64,000 nt of DNA from Conyzicola nivalis_A (lineage in GTDB: Bacteria; Actinomycetota; Actinomycetes; Actinomycetales; Microbacteriaceae), in NCBI RefSeq assembly GCF_040548875.1, contig NZ_JBEPSJ010000005.1, positions 186,001 through 250,000 on the forward strand, in the 5' to 3' direction. A program made the position numbers and the translations under genes. The notes under the pieces are model-generated. The model did no database searches. It had not been told where the DNA came from and saw only the letters and a program-made list of their open reading frames with translations. Below, piece by piece: positions 1 to 8,000 of the stretch (the first letter of the stretch is position 1; every line of letters starts with the position of its first letter).

Positions 1-149
1 GCGTGGTGGCCGAGAAGACCCACACCGACCAGGTCGGCCTGTTCACGGGCAGCCCCGAGGCGGAGGAGCGCGCCACCCAGCTGACCTCGGCGATCCCCGT
101 CATCGACGACGCGAGCGCCGCGCGTGACCGGGAGCTGCGCCTGCGCTAG
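1..149 (+). CDS. C-terminal end of an unidentified protein (5' truncated by window edge)
   Basis: An open frame runs in from the left edge, with codons starting at position 3, and ends at the TAG at 147-149. About 48 residues are visible, hydrophilic and rich in Glu, Thr, Ala and Arg, ending DRELRLR. Codon use is G/C-ending as in the neighbours, which supports a real coding end. It converges on the minus-strand DUF3817 gene with only about 10 bases between the stops. I do not recognise the family from this fragment. Confidence 0.5.
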   Translation, partial: VVAEKTHTDQVGLFTGSPEAEERATQLTSAIPVIDDASAARDRELRLR

Positions 150-159
150 CGGTGTGGCC

Positions 160-624
160 CTACGCCTCGCCGCCGCCGGGCGGGCCGAGCACCAGCAGCG
201 CCGCGAACACCGCGACCACGGCGAGCACGGCGATCGCCGCGAACAGCACGGTGTTCGCGAGAGCCCAGCGGAGCATCCGGCTGGCGAGTGCGGAGTCCCT
301 CGGATCGTCCGTCGCCTCGCGACGCCAGCCGCCCTTCAGGCTGCCGCGGCGTTCAAGCCAGCGCTCGACCGGGATCGTCGCGTAGGGCACCACGGCGCTC
401 GCCAGTGCGATGAGCGTGGTGCGGGCGTCCCAGCGCTGGTTGACGGCGACGACGACGGCGCTCGCCGCGAAGGCGAGGAAGAAGAACCCGTGCAGCGCGC
501 CGCCCAGGCTCACACCGACGTCGGTGACGACGAGAACGTACTTGAGCACCATGCCGAAGATGAGCGCGGTCCAGGTGATCGTCTCGGCGAGGGCGAGCGC
601 ACGGAACAGGGTGCGGGGGGTCAT
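160..624 (-). CDS. DUF3817 family integral membrane protein
   Basis: A protein of 154 residues starting MTPRTLFRALALAETITW. Its N-terminal ~100 residues carry three hydrophobic segments with the pattern of the actinobacterial DUF3817 family (early ALAETITW, then LGGALHGFFFLAF, then an Arg/Glu-rich turn PVERWLERRGSL). A fourth hydrophobic segment lies near the C-terminus. The ATG at 624 overlaps the stop of the upstream acetyltransferase (ATGA), so the two are probably translationally coupled. It is the last gene of the purS-purQ-GNAT-DUF3817 run. Function is unknown. The much longer reading frame extending to 1503 on this strand is a shadow of purQ and the GNAT gene. Confidence 0.8.
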   Translation of the reverse strand: MTPRTLFRALALAETITWTALIFGMVLKYVLVVTDVGVSLGGALHGFFFLAFAASAVVVAVNQRWDARTTLIALASAVVPYATIPVERWLERRGSLKGGWRREATDDPRDSALASRMLRWALANTVLFAAIAVLAVVAVFAALLVLGPPGGGEA

Positions 625-1178
625 GAGAAGTCCTTGGCGTCGATGGCGTAGGTGAGCTCGTCGACGAGCTCGCCCTTGAACGGCTGGTCGCGGGCGACCG
701 AGTCCAGAGTCATGCCCAGCTTCTCGAGCAGGCCCGCGGATGCCGCGTTCCGGGCGTCGAGCGTCGCGGTGATGCGGCCCAGACCGAACTCGGCGAACCC
801 GAGCGAGAGCATGCGGTGGGCCGCCTCGAACGCGTAGCCGCGGCGGTGGAAAGCCGCGTTCAGCGCGTAGCCGAGCTCGCCCTCGCCTTTCTCCGCACTC
901 GCGCACTTGAGCAGCACCTCGCCGATGACCTGCCCGGTCTCGGCCAGCTCGATCGCGAGCACCAGCCACTGACCGTCGGCGTCGACGCGGCCCTGCGCGA
1001 CCCTGGCCTGCAGAGCGACCCGGGTCTCCTCTTCCGAACGCACCGGCCACGGGATGTAGCGCACGACGTCGGGGTCGGAGTGGAACTGTCGCAGGTCGCC
1101 CAGGTCGGCGGGCGTGTGCGGGCGCAGCACCAGGCGTTCGGTGACGATCGGGTAGACAGGGGTCCAGGGGAGCGACAT
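621..1178 (-). CDS. GNAT family N-acetyltransferase (RimJ/RimL-like)
   Basis: A protein of 185 residues with the layout of the RimJ/RimL-type GNAT subgroup: a TERLVLRPHTPADL opening at about residues 13-26, a central strand region (GELGYALNAAFHRRGYAFEAA, residues ~99-119, with the acetyl-CoA-binding turn), and LDARNAASAGLLEKLGM near residue 143. Such enzymes use acetyl-CoA to acetylate protein N-termini or small amines; the substrate cannot be read from sequence. The stop of purQ directly abuts its ATG (TAGATG read on the minus strand) and its own stop overlaps DUF3817, so it is the third gene of a purS-led operon, in the place where purL often lies. Confidence 0.85.
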   Translation of the reverse strand: MSLPWTPVYPIVTERLVLRPHTPADLGDLRQFHSDPDVVRYIPWPVRSEEETRVALQARVAQGRVDADGQWLVLAIELAETGQVIGEVLLKCASAEKGEGELGYALNAAFHRRGYAFEAAHRMLSLGFAEFGLGRITATLDARNAASAGLLEKLGMTLDSVARDQPFKGELVDELTYAIDAKDFS

Positions 1179-1873
<695 letters not shown>

Positions 1874-1874
<1 letters not shown>

Positions 1875-2152
1875 CAGGCCGCCTCGGTCGCTGAGCCTGT
1901 CGAAGGGTCGAGCACCGTGATGCTCACGACGTCTTCGATCACCGAGTTCGAGAACATGTCGTCGGCGTAGGCGCGCACCTCGGCGAGCAGCGTCTCGTCG
2001 ACGGGGCCCTCGACCGTGAGCTCGAAGCGCTTGCCGATGCGCACCTCGGAGATGGTGGTGTTGCCCAGGCGGTGCAGGGCGCCGGTGACGGCTTTTCCCT
2101 GGGGATCGAGCAGAACGGCCTTGGGCATGACCTCGACGACGATTGTGGGCAC
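1874..2152 (-). CDS. purS: Phosphoribosylformylglycinamidine synthase subunit PurS
   Basis: A small protein of 92 residues bridging PurQ and PurL in the FGAM synthase complex. I start it at the GTG at 2152 (VPTIVVEVMPKAVLLDPQG), which has GGAG about seven bases upstream; the frame is open further but that part does not resemble PurS. Family features are GKAVTGALHRLG, ISEVRIGKRFEL and the C-terminal MFSNSVIEDV. The last ~12 residues (LDPSTGSATEAA) are encoded by a copy of the dispersed GCTGAGCCTGTCGAAG repeat at 1886-1907, so the natural C-terminus has been extended or replaced. It is first in the operon. Confidence 0.93.
1886..1907 (+). repeat. Dispersed repeat A copy inside purS
   Basis: A copy of the 24-bp repeat with core GCTGAGCCTGTCGAAG, preceded by GGTC and followed by GG. 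Read antisense it gives codons for STGSATE at the C-terminus of PurS, just before the stop. Confidence 0.85.
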
Positions 2153-2195
2153 CGGTAACTCCAAGGATCTCGCGCGTGGGTTGACGGGTACGAGT

Positions 2196-2879
2196 CTACC
2201 CGAGGGCGATGGTGTGGGTGGCGGCATGCGAACTGGCCTCGACGAGCACGGCGTTGCGTTCGTCGGGTCCGAGCGCCCAGGCGCGGGCATCCGCCGGACT
2301 CTTGCCGAATCGCTCGTGCCGGGCGATGAGGCGGGCGAGGCGGATGTCGCGGTCGACGCTCACGAAGAACGTCGCGTCGAGAAGCGGTGCGACCCGCTCC
2401 CAGCCGCCGTCACCGAGCAGCAGGTAGTTGCCCTCGACGACCACGATCGGAAATTCAGGAGTTATGACGACCGCGGCGGGCACGGGCTCCTCGATCTCGC
2501 GGTCGAAGCCCGGTGCGACAACCGTTACTCCTGAATTTCCGTTTAGGGCGGCGGCGGCGGCGGCAGCGGCGGCGGCGTCGGCAGCGGCGGTCGCGCCGGA
2601 GGGGCGGAGGGCGGCCAGCACGGCGGCGAACGCGTCGACGTCGAACGTGTCGGGCGCGCCCATGCGGTCGCGGCGTCCGAGCTCGACGAGCCGTGACTGC
2701 GGAAGGTGGAAGCCGTCCATCGGCAGCAGCGCGGCGCCGGGCAGCAGGGCGACGAGCCGTTCGGCGATGGTCGACTTGCCCGCGCCGGGCGCACCGACGA
2801 TGCCGACGACGATGCGTCCGGGGTTCGGCAGCGCGGCGATGAGCGCGGCCGTCTCCTCGACCGAGCGCAGGGTGCTCAC
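2196..2879 (-). CDS. P-loop nucleoside/nucleotide kinase family protein
   Basis: A protein of 227 residues with a Walker A motif GAPGAGKST at about residues 29-37, the substrate motif MDGFHLP near 54 and VVVEGNYLLL near 150. This is the layout of the YggC/pantothenate-kinase-like and uridine-kinase-like P-loop kinases, which phosphorylate a small alcohol or sugar; the substrate is not determined. A run of about ten alanines followed by LNGNSG (residues ~98-117) looks like an expansion. It overlaps a 14-bp perfect inverted repeat (2449-2462 and 2527-2540) that frames an otherwise family-like stretch, VAPGFDREIEEPVPAAVVI. Its stop is 43 bases beyond the purS start, and it overlaps the SGNH hydrolase gene by four bases. 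Confidence 0.8.
   Translation of the reverse strand: MSTLRSVEETAALIAALPNPGRIVVGIVGAPGAGKSTIAERLVALLPGAALLPMDGFHLPQSRLVELGRRDRMGAPDTFDVDAFAAVLAALRPSGATAAADAAAAAAAAAALNGNSGVTVVAPGFDREIEEPVPAAVVITPEFPIVVVEGNYLLLGDGGWERVAPLLDATFFVSVDRDIRLARLIARHERFGKSPADARAWALGPDERNAVLVEASSHAATHTIALG
2449..2540. repeat. 92-bp segment bounded by 14-bp perfect inverted repeats within a kinase gene
   Basis: Left arm GGAAATTCAGGAGT (2449-2462) and right arm ACTCCTGAATTTCC (2527-2540) are exact reverse complements. Size and arms (AAAT..AGGAG) resemble the intergenic repeat B elements elsewhere in the window, but this one is read through in frame by the kinase gene. Confidence 0.7.
2548..2593. repeat. GCG/GCA trinucleotide tract coding for polyalanine
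   Basis: An uninterrupted run of GCG-type triplets with few variants. On the minus strand it encodes the alanine run of the kinase. Length changes in steps of three would keep the frame. Confidence 0.7.
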
Positions 2880-3607
2880 AGCCGCCCGGCCGCGATGGCG
2901 TCGGCGACGGCGAAGTCGCTCCAGTCGCGGTAGCCGATCGCGCTCGGGTGAAACAGGTCGGTCGCGAAGAACCCGTCGGTGTACGGCGGCGGGGGCGGCG
3001 ACATGTGCGCACCCGGCGTGCGGGACACGATCGAGCGCGCCTCCGACTCGAGGCTCTGAGAGTGCAGGTAGAGGCTGAACCGAAGCGGGTTCGGCAGCAG
3101 CACGAAGCGGAAGAACGCGGGCAGCGACGACATCAGGATCGTCGCGTCGGGGCTGGCCTGCCGCAGACGGGCGAGCAGGGAGCGGATGTCACGCCCGAAC
3201 GCCGCGCGCGACCGAAGCGTGAGCGCGTCGTTCGCCCCGACCGTGAGGAACACGATGTCGTAGCTCTCCACGGTCGCGGCGTCGACGAACCGCTCGAGCA
3301 GATGGCGGGCGGTGGCGCCGTTCTCGCCCATCGCCTTCCACCTCACGCCGCGGCCGGTGTGCGCGGAGATGGAGCGCGCGAGGTTGCCGGGCAGCCCGTC
3401 GACCTGGGAGTCGACGCCGACGCCCGCCGCGGTCGAATCGCCGAAGACCAGCAGCTTGAGCGGGTTCTCACCCGGGGTCTCGCCAGACCACGGGCTCGCG
3501 GCATCCGCCAGTCTGGGCGTATCGCGGCGCAGCCTGCGGCCCTGGACGAGCAGGATCGGCGCCACGGGCACCATGGCCAGTCGGCTGAGTCTCTCGAGTG
3601 CGGGCAC
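2876..3607 (-). CDS. SGNH/GDSL-family hydrolase
   Basis: A protein of 243 residues with the SGNH blocks: FGDSTAAGVG (catalytic Ser, about residue 57), GENGATA (block II Gly), TVGANDAL (block III Asn, about residue 123) and DLFHPSAIGY (block V Asp and His, about residue 218). These enzymes are serine esterases, lipases or deacetylases; the substrate is unknown. The N-terminus has one short hydrophobic stretch (LAMVPVAPILLVQG) followed by basic residues, compatible with a membrane anchor rather than a cleavable signal. Four-base overlap with the downstream kinase. It is divergent from the serine hydrolase at 3642, with about 34 bases between starts. Confidence 0.85.
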   Translation of the reverse strand: MPALERLSRLAMVPVAPILLVQGRRLRRDTPRLADAASPWSGETPGENPLKLLVFGDSTAAGVGVDSQVDGLPGNLARSISAHTGRGVRWKAMGENGATARHLLERFVDAATVESYDIVFLTVGANDALTLRSRAAFGRDIRSLLARLRQASPDATILMSSLPAFFRFVLLPNPLRFSLYLHSQSLESEARSIVSRTPGAHMSPPPPPYTDGFFATDLFHPSAIGYRDWSDFAVADAIAAGRL

Positions 3608-3641
3608 CGCTCAATGCTAGGTGCCTCGGTAAACTCGGCGC

Positions 3642-4649
3642 ATGGATACCGCAGGCCTCACCGACTTTCTCGAGCAGCACGACTTCTCCGGGGTCGTGCT
3701 CATCCGCAAGGGCCGCTCCACGGTGTTCGAGTCGGCGACCGGCCTCGCGAGCCGCCGGTGGAACGCTCCGATCACGATGGACACTCGCTTCGACACGGCC
3801 TCGATCACCAAGCTCTTCACGAGCGTGGCGGTGCTGCAGCAGGTCGCCGCCGGAAACCTCGACCTCGAGACATCCATCCACCACTACGTCGACCTCCGTG
3901 GCACGCGCATCCCGATCGAGGTGAACCTGCTGCATCTGCTCACACACACGAGCGGGCTCGCGGATGACGCGGACGAAGAAGACGGCGATGACTACGCCGC
4001 GTTCTGGGCGGCGCTGCCCGTGCAGACGTTCCTGGAGACGAAGGACTTCCTGCCCCTGTTCGTCGACAAGGAGCCGTTGGCCGACCCTGGCGACGAGGTC
4101 GCCTTCATCAACGTCGGCTACATCCTCGCCGGCATGGCGCTCGAGCAGGTCACCGGCGTGCCCTACCGGCAGTACGTGTTCGACGAGGTGTTCACCCCGG
4201 CGGGCATGACCGACTCCGGTTTCTACGACCGCCGCGAGGCCGCGCCGCGCGTCGCCGAGGGCTGGGACAAGAACGCCGCGGGGGAGTGGGTGAGCAACGA
4301 GCTGGCGTACCCGCCGATCGGATCGCCCGACGGCGGCGCGCACTCGACGGCCGCCGACCTGGTCAAGTTCTTCGAGGCGGTGCGCGGCGGCGTGCTGCTC
4401 AACAAGGAGTACACCGAGGAGTTCCTGCTGCCGCAGGTCGAGCTCGACGAGGAGACCGCCTACGGGTTCGGCCTCGAGTTCGACCTCGACGAAGACGGGT
4501 CTGTGCGGTCGTACTTCCAAGACGGGATCAACGCCGGCGCGAGCGGTATCCTGCGGCACTACGTGGCCGAGAACCTCGACGTCGTCGTGCTGTCGAACTC
4601 GGAGGACGGCGCGTGGGACGTCATCACGGAGATCGACGAGCGCGTCTAG
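3642..4649 (+). CDS. Serine hydrolase of the beta-lactamase/class C PBP-like family
   Basis: A protein of 335 residues with the SxxK catalytic motif Ser54-Ile-Thr-Lys57 (FDTASITKLF) and family landmarks HLLTHTSGLADD near 98 and DGGAHSTAADLVKFFEA near 230. The second motif is normally Tyr-x-Asn just before GY; here the aligned stretch reads FINVGY (about 155-160), so the catalytic Tyr position seems to be Phe. No signal peptide is visible, so it is probably cytoplasmic. Such proteins are esterases or peptidases more often than true beta-lactamases. It is followed by a cluster of repeat A copies. Confidence 0.85.
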   Translation: MDTAGLTDFLEQHDFSGVVLIRKGRSTVFESATGLASRRWNAPITMDTRFDTASITKLFTSVAVLQQVAAGNLDLETSIHHYVDLRGTRIPIEVNLLHLLTHTSGLADDADEEDGDDYAAFWAALPVQTFLETKDFLPLFVDKEPLADPGDEVAFINVGYILAGMALEQVTGVPYRQYVFDEVFTPAGMTDSGFYDRREAAPRVAEGWDKNAAGEWVSNELAYPPIGSPDGGAHSTAADLVKFFEAVRGGVLLNKEYTEEFLLPQVELDEETAYGFGLEFDLDEDGSVRSYFQDGINAGASGILRHYVAENLDVVVLSNSEDGAWDVITEIDERV

Positions 4650-4651
4650 CC

Positions 4652-4718
4652 GGTCCCTGAACTTGTCGAAGGCCGGTCCCTGAGCCTGTCGAAGGGAGCC
4701 TCGACAGGCTCGGCGACC
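4652..4718. repeat. Cluster of three repeat A copies (two direct, one inverted)
   Basis: Copies lie at 4652-4672 (variant CTGAACTTGTCGAAGG), 4675-4697 (CTGAGCCTGTCGAAGGG) and, inverted, 4701-4718 (TCGACAGGCTCGGCGACC). The second and third form a hairpin between two convergent genes and could act as a bidirectional terminator. Confidence 0.85.
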
Positions 4719-4723
4719 GCACC

Positions 4724-5476
4724 TCAGATCGAGATCGAGAACCCGCCGTCGCTCGTGAGCAGCTGCCCGGTGACCCAACGGCCCCGCTCCGACACCAGGA
4801 ACGCGACGAGGTTCGCGACGTCGGCCGGTGTGCCGAGCCGTCCGCTCGGCTGCATCGCGACGAGGGTCTGGCGCACGTCGTCCGTCATCCAGCCGGTGTC
4901 GATCGGGCCGGGGTTGAGCACGTTGGCCGATATCCCCTGCGCCGCGAGCTCCTTCGCCGCCGCGATGACGATGCGGTCGAGCGCCCCCTTGCTGGCGCCG
5001 TAGGGCAGGTTGCCCGCGGTGTGGTCGCTGGTGAGCGCCACTATCGCGCCGCCCGACGCGGCCTGCCTCGCGAACTCGACGATGAGCATCCAGCTCGCAC
5101 GCGTGTTGATCGCGAAGTGCTTGTCGAACTGCTCCACCGAGGTGTCGAGCAGCCCGGAGTCGATGTCCCAGGCATGGCTGAGCACGAGGGCGTCGACGGG
5201 GCCGAGATGCTCGACGGCCTTCGAGACGACGGATGCCGCGGCATCCACCCGCTCCAGATCCGCGGGTATCGCTGCCACCCGGGCGCCGCTCGCCTCGAGT
5301 TCGACGATGAGCTCGTCGAGCCCGTGCGCCGCGGCGCTGCCGAAGATGGCCTCGTCGGCGGGGCTCCAGTAGCTCAGCGCGAGATCCCACCCGTCGCTCG
5401 CGAGGGTACGGGCGATTCCGGCGCCGATGCCGACGGTACGGCCGACGCCGGTGATGAGCGCTACGGGTCTGGTCAT
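4724..5476 (-). CDS. SDR family NAD(P)-dependent oxidoreductase
   Basis: A classical short-chain dehydrogenase of 250 residues. The cofactor motif at residues 9-21 is TGVGRTVGIGAGI. The active site is Asn124, Ser150 and Tyr159-x3-Lys163 (YGASKGAL), with NPGPIDTGWM after it and the C-terminal VTGQLLTSDGG. The structural NNAG motif is changed to LSHAW (about 99-103). Closest in layout to FabG-like 3-oxoacyl reductases, but substrate cannot be inferred from a single gene. Converges with the serine hydrolase gene. Confidence 0.9.
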   Translation of the reverse strand: MTRPVALITGVGRTVGIGAGIARTLASDGWDLALSYWSPADEAIFGSAAAHGLDELIVELEASGARVAAIPADLERVDAAASVVSKAVEHLGPVDALVLSHAWDIDSGLLDTSVEQFDKHFAINTRASWMLIVEFARQAASGGAIVALTSDHTAGNLPYGASKGALDRIVIAAAKELAAQGISANVLNPGPIDTGWMTDDVRQTLVAMQPSGRLGTPADVANLVAFLVSERGRWVTGQLLTSDGGFSISI

Positions 5477-5549
5477 GCCGCCAAGGCTAGCGGCACGGTG
5501 GAGCCCGGTCCGGGCGCGAGGCGCGACCTGGACCGGCCTCGCGTCTGAT

Positions 5550-5849
5550 TCAGGCCTCGCCGAGAACCCGGCGGTTGTGCGCCCGCGTGATCACGAGCGG
5601 CAGCGCGATGACGATCAGCACGAAGAGCACCGACCAGTAGCCGAACTGCGGCTGGGTGAACTGCACAGCGAAGATCGAGATGCCCACCCCTACCGCTCGC
5701 AGCACGATGGCGCCCATCGGATTGTGCGCGGGGCGGGCAGAGTACGGCAGGCGCTCGCCGGGGTTCGCCGCCGAGAACCAGGCCGCCGATGCCAGCCCGA
5801 ACGCCAGGGAGACGGCGAGCACGGCGAATCCGATGAGCGTGGAGGTCAT
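5550..5849 (-). CDS. Small membrane protein, function unknown
   Basis: 99 residues with a hydrophobic N-terminal segment (LIGFAVLAVSLAFGLASAAW), a polar centre containing NPGERLPYSARPAHNPMG, and two further hydrophobic segments up to residue ~90, giving three predicted membrane spans. The hydrophobic pattern and codon use support a real gene; I do not recognise the family. It lies between the SDR and VOC genes on the same strand but spaced from both. Confidence 0.65.
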   Translation of the reverse strand: MTSTLIGFAVLAVSLAFGLASAAWFSAANPGERLPYSARPAHNPMGAIVLRAVGVGISIFAVQFTQPQFGYWSVLFVLIVIALPLVITRAHNRRVLGEA

Positions 5850-5886
5850 GCCTCGAGTCTGCCAGACGGGGTCCGGGCAGACGGGC

Positions 5887-6756
5887 TCAGGCGCCCGCGG
5901 TCACCGTGATCAGGTTGTTCCACGGGTCGTCGAAGCTGACGGCGCGTCCGTCGTCGCGGATCTGGTGCCCGAAGTGCGTGAGGCGCTCGCTCAGGCGACC
6001 CAGATCATCCGTCGACGGCACGCGGATATCCACCTGCGCCAACCCCAGGGCGAGCGTTCGGGGGCCGGCACCCCTCGAGTTCCAGGTGTTCATCGCCATG
6101 TGGTGGTGGTAGCCGCCGGCGCTCACGAAGAGCGCGCTGTCTCCGAACGAGGTGGTGGCCTCGAAGCCGAGCCGGTTCACGTAGAACTCCCGCGCGGTGG
6201 CGACGTCGCCCACCTGGAGGTGCACGTGTCCCACCTGGGCGCCGCCGATCACGGGCTGCAGCACCGCCTGCTCGGTGAGGTTCTGCTGCAAGAACTCGTT
6301 CGGGTCGAGCTGGAGCGTCGCCATCTCGATGCTGCCGTGCACCCAGCTCCATCCGCTGCGGTCGCGGTCCCAGTAGAGCTCGACGCCGTTGTTCTCCGGG
6401 TCGTTGAAGTAGAAGGCCTTGCTGACTAGGTGGTCGGCGCTGCCGGTGAACGAGCGCGGGTGCTTCTGAGCGACCGAATAGACGGATGCCGCCAACGCCT
6501 CCTCGGTCTCGAACAGAATCGCGGTATGGAACAGCCCGGCGTCACGAGGGCTCGCGTTCTTGAGCTCGGGGGCCGAGAGCAGGATCATCACCGGCGTCGT
6601 GCCCCGCCCGAGCACGGCGGTGTCGCCGTCGGCGCTCAGCACCTCGAGCGCGACCGCGTCGCGGTAGTACGTGGTCATGGCGTCGAGGTCGGCGACCCTC
6701 AGGGTCACCGCGCCCATCGACGTGTCGGCCGCGAGGAGGTTCTGGTTGCCGGTCAT
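5887..6756 (-). CDS. VOC family protein, catechol-2,3-dioxygenase/glyoxalase-like
   Basis: 289 residues with two vicinal-oxygen-chelate modules. The first (about 15-130) contains MGAVTLRVADLDAMTTYYRD, FHTAILF and FYFNDPENNGVELYWDRD; the second (about 165-285) contains GHVHLQVGDVATAREFYVNRLGFE and HHHMAMNTWNSRGAG. His residues at strand starts and the Glu in VELYW are the usual metal ligands. This is the layout of CatE-type extradiol dioxygenases, which cleave catechol- or quinone-derived rings, often under a MarR-type redox or quinone regulator. AAAGGCGG precedes the ATG. A palindrome at 6789-6806 lies in the promoter region; no MarR gene is adjacent. Confidence 0.85.
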   Translation of the reverse strand: MTGNQNLLAADTSMGAVTLRVADLDAMTTYYRDAVALEVLSADGDTAVLGRGTTPVMILLSAPELKNASPRDAGLFHTAILFETEEALAASVYSVAQKHPRSFTGSADHLVSKAFYFNDPENNGVELYWDRDRSGWSWVHGSIEMATLQLDPNEFLQQNLTEQAVLQPVIGGAQVGHVHLQVGDVATAREFYVNRLGFEATTSFGDSALFVSAGGYHHHMAMNTWNSRGAGPRTLALGLAQVDIRVPSTDDLGRLSERLTHFGHQIRDDGRAVSFDDPWNNLITVTAGA

Positions 6757-6788
6757 GAGTGCCGCCTTTCAGTCACCACTCTACAACT

Positions 6789-6806
6789 TAGTTGACGCTA
6801 CAACTA
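6789..6806. promoter_or_regulatory. Inverted-repeat operator candidate upstream of the VOC gene
   Basis: TAGTTG-N6-CAACTA is a perfect 6-bp dyad about 33 bases upstream of the VOC start, with a further CTACAACT just before it. Spacing and sequence resemble MarR-family operators; the assignment is inference. Confidence 0.5.
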
Positions 6807-6820
6807 TTCCCGCAGAAAAA

Positions 6821-6859
6821 TGGCGACGGTCCGCCGTTCTGGGCAACGGACCATCGCCA
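6821..6859. terminator. Hairpin with adjacent A/T tract
   Basis: TGGCGACGGTCCG (6821-6833) pairs with CGGACCATCGCCA (6847-6859) with one G-U/mismatch position. Five A residues precede it, so on the minus strand the stem is followed by TTTTT, as in an intrinsic terminator protecting the VOC promoter from upstream minus-strand transcription. Confidence 0.5.
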
Positions 6860-6950
6860 CGAGAGTGATTCGGAGCCCTTTCGGAATCGGATTGGGCGCG
6901 CGTCGGTCGTTCGCGGCTACAGTCATGAGTAATCCCCGAGAGGTGGCACC

Positions 6951-7493
6951 ATGGCCTGTCAGGCACTCATCCGCGCAGCAGCGGTCAGCGTGGAGCGCGT
7001 GAGGGCGCCCCGCATCGTCGTGCTGGGCGCCGCGATCGCGATGCTGGTGACCGGTTGCGCCGCCCCGGCAGACACGGGGCCCTTCGACAGCCCGCTCCAG
7101 TCGCAGGCGAAACTGCTCGCGATGCTCGACGAGGCGCAGGAGTTGGCAGGAGGCCAGTGGGAGTCGCGCGACTCGGCGAGTCCCGTGTCTTGTGCGCTTC
7201 CGGGTTCTGATGACGATGGCGTCACGTTCACCGGGAGACGTGAGCGTCCCGGACCGGGAATGGACGAGACGGAGATCGTCGCGATCGCAGACCGACTCGT
7301 TGAGCAGGGTTTCGAGGTCGGGCGAGCGGAGATCGGGCCGTTCCAGAACGTGCGGGGCGTGATGCCCGACAACGAGGCGCTCTACGTACTGCTCGAGGCC
7401 GGCTCCGACATCACCACGCTCAGCGGCCAGGCGGCGTGCGTGCCCGGGGATGTGAACGTCGAGTTGGACCGAGTGAAAGACGAGCTCGGATAG
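6951..7493 (+). CDS. Putative lipoprotein, function unknown
   Basis: 180 residues. A hydrophobic segment at about 21-35 (RIVVLGAAIAMLVTGC) ends in a lipobox LVTG-Cys36, so it is probably lipid-anchored outside the membrane. The N-terminal stretch before the signal is long; a later start is possible, but GAGAGGTGG lies just upstream of the ATG at 6951 and favours it. The mature part has two cysteines (SPVSCALPG and AACVPGD) that could form a disulphide. Small actinobacterial lipoproteins of this shape are common, and I cannot assign a role. Converges with the GNAT gene at 7503. Confidence 0.75.
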   Translation: MACQALIRAAAVSVERVRAPRIVVLGAAIAMLVTGCAAPADTGPFDSPLQSQAKLLAMLDEAQELAGGQWESRDSASPVSCALPGSDDDGVTFTGRRERPGPGMDETEIVAIADRLVEQGFEVGRAEIGPFQNVRGVMPDNEALYVLLEAGSDITTLSGQAACVPGDVNVELDRVKDELG

Positions 7494-7502
7494 CGGAGCT
7501 GC

Positions 7503-8000
7503 CTACTCGCAGCCCTCGCACACGACATCCGCGGCGGGGTCGTGCGCGACCAGCACCCTCTCGAAGCAGACAGAGTCGTCGGAGTCGGCGTAGTAGCCGA
7601 AGTTCGGGATGCGCGTGTACCCCTCGCGCGTGTAGAACCTGATGGCGTCGGGCTGCAGCAGGCCCGTCTCCAGCACGAGCCGCGACCAGCCAGCCTCGTG
7701 CCCGAACTGCTCGAGCCGGCGCAGGATGGCGGTCGAGACACCGGATCCGCGGTGGTCGGGGTGGACGAACATCCGCTTGATCTCCGCGTGTGTGTCATCG
7801 AGCCGTCGCAGCCCGCCGCAGCCCAGCGGGGTGCCGTCGTCGTCGAAAGCGACGAAGAACGTGGTGACGTCGAGGCCCGTCGGCACGGGGCCGGGCTCAC
7901 TCGGACCGCCGTAGCGGCCCTCGATCTCGGCGCGCTGGGCGGCTCGCAGCTCGACGCTGGCGGGATCGTCCCACTCGACGAGTCGGATCTGCACGGTCAC
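7503..8000 (-). CDS. GNAT family N-acetyltransferase with a C-terminal Cys-x2-Cys tail
   Basis: 165 residues. The acetyl-CoA-binding motif is IKRMFVHPDHRGSGVSTAILRRLE (about 74-97), followed by LETGLLQPDAIRFYTREGYTRI, the standard GNAT C-terminal half. The end VVCEGCE adds a two-cysteine motif that most relatives lack as far as I recall; it could bind a metal or be incidental. The GTG start overlaps the purC stop (GTGA), so it is translated from the purC message. Confidence 0.85.
   Translation of the reverse strand: MTVQIRLVEWDDPASVELRAAQRAEIEGRYGGPSEPGPVPTGLDVTTFFVAFDDDGTPLGCGGLRRLDDTHAEIKRMFVHPDHRGSGVSTAILRRLEQFGHEAGWSRLVLETGLLQPDAIRFYTREGYTRIPNFGYYADSDDSVCFERVLVAHDPAADVVCEGCE

Noticed and set aside
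4652..4718. Insertion sequence or transposon end at repeat A clusters
   Set aside because: Copies are about 24 bp, with no transposase or target duplication visible; better described as a short dispersed repeat.
3468..5390. A 640-codon minus-strand frame opposite the serine hydrolase
   Set aside because: Translation is low-complexity Arg/Val/Glu sequence antisense to a well-supported gene; typical of high-GC DNA.
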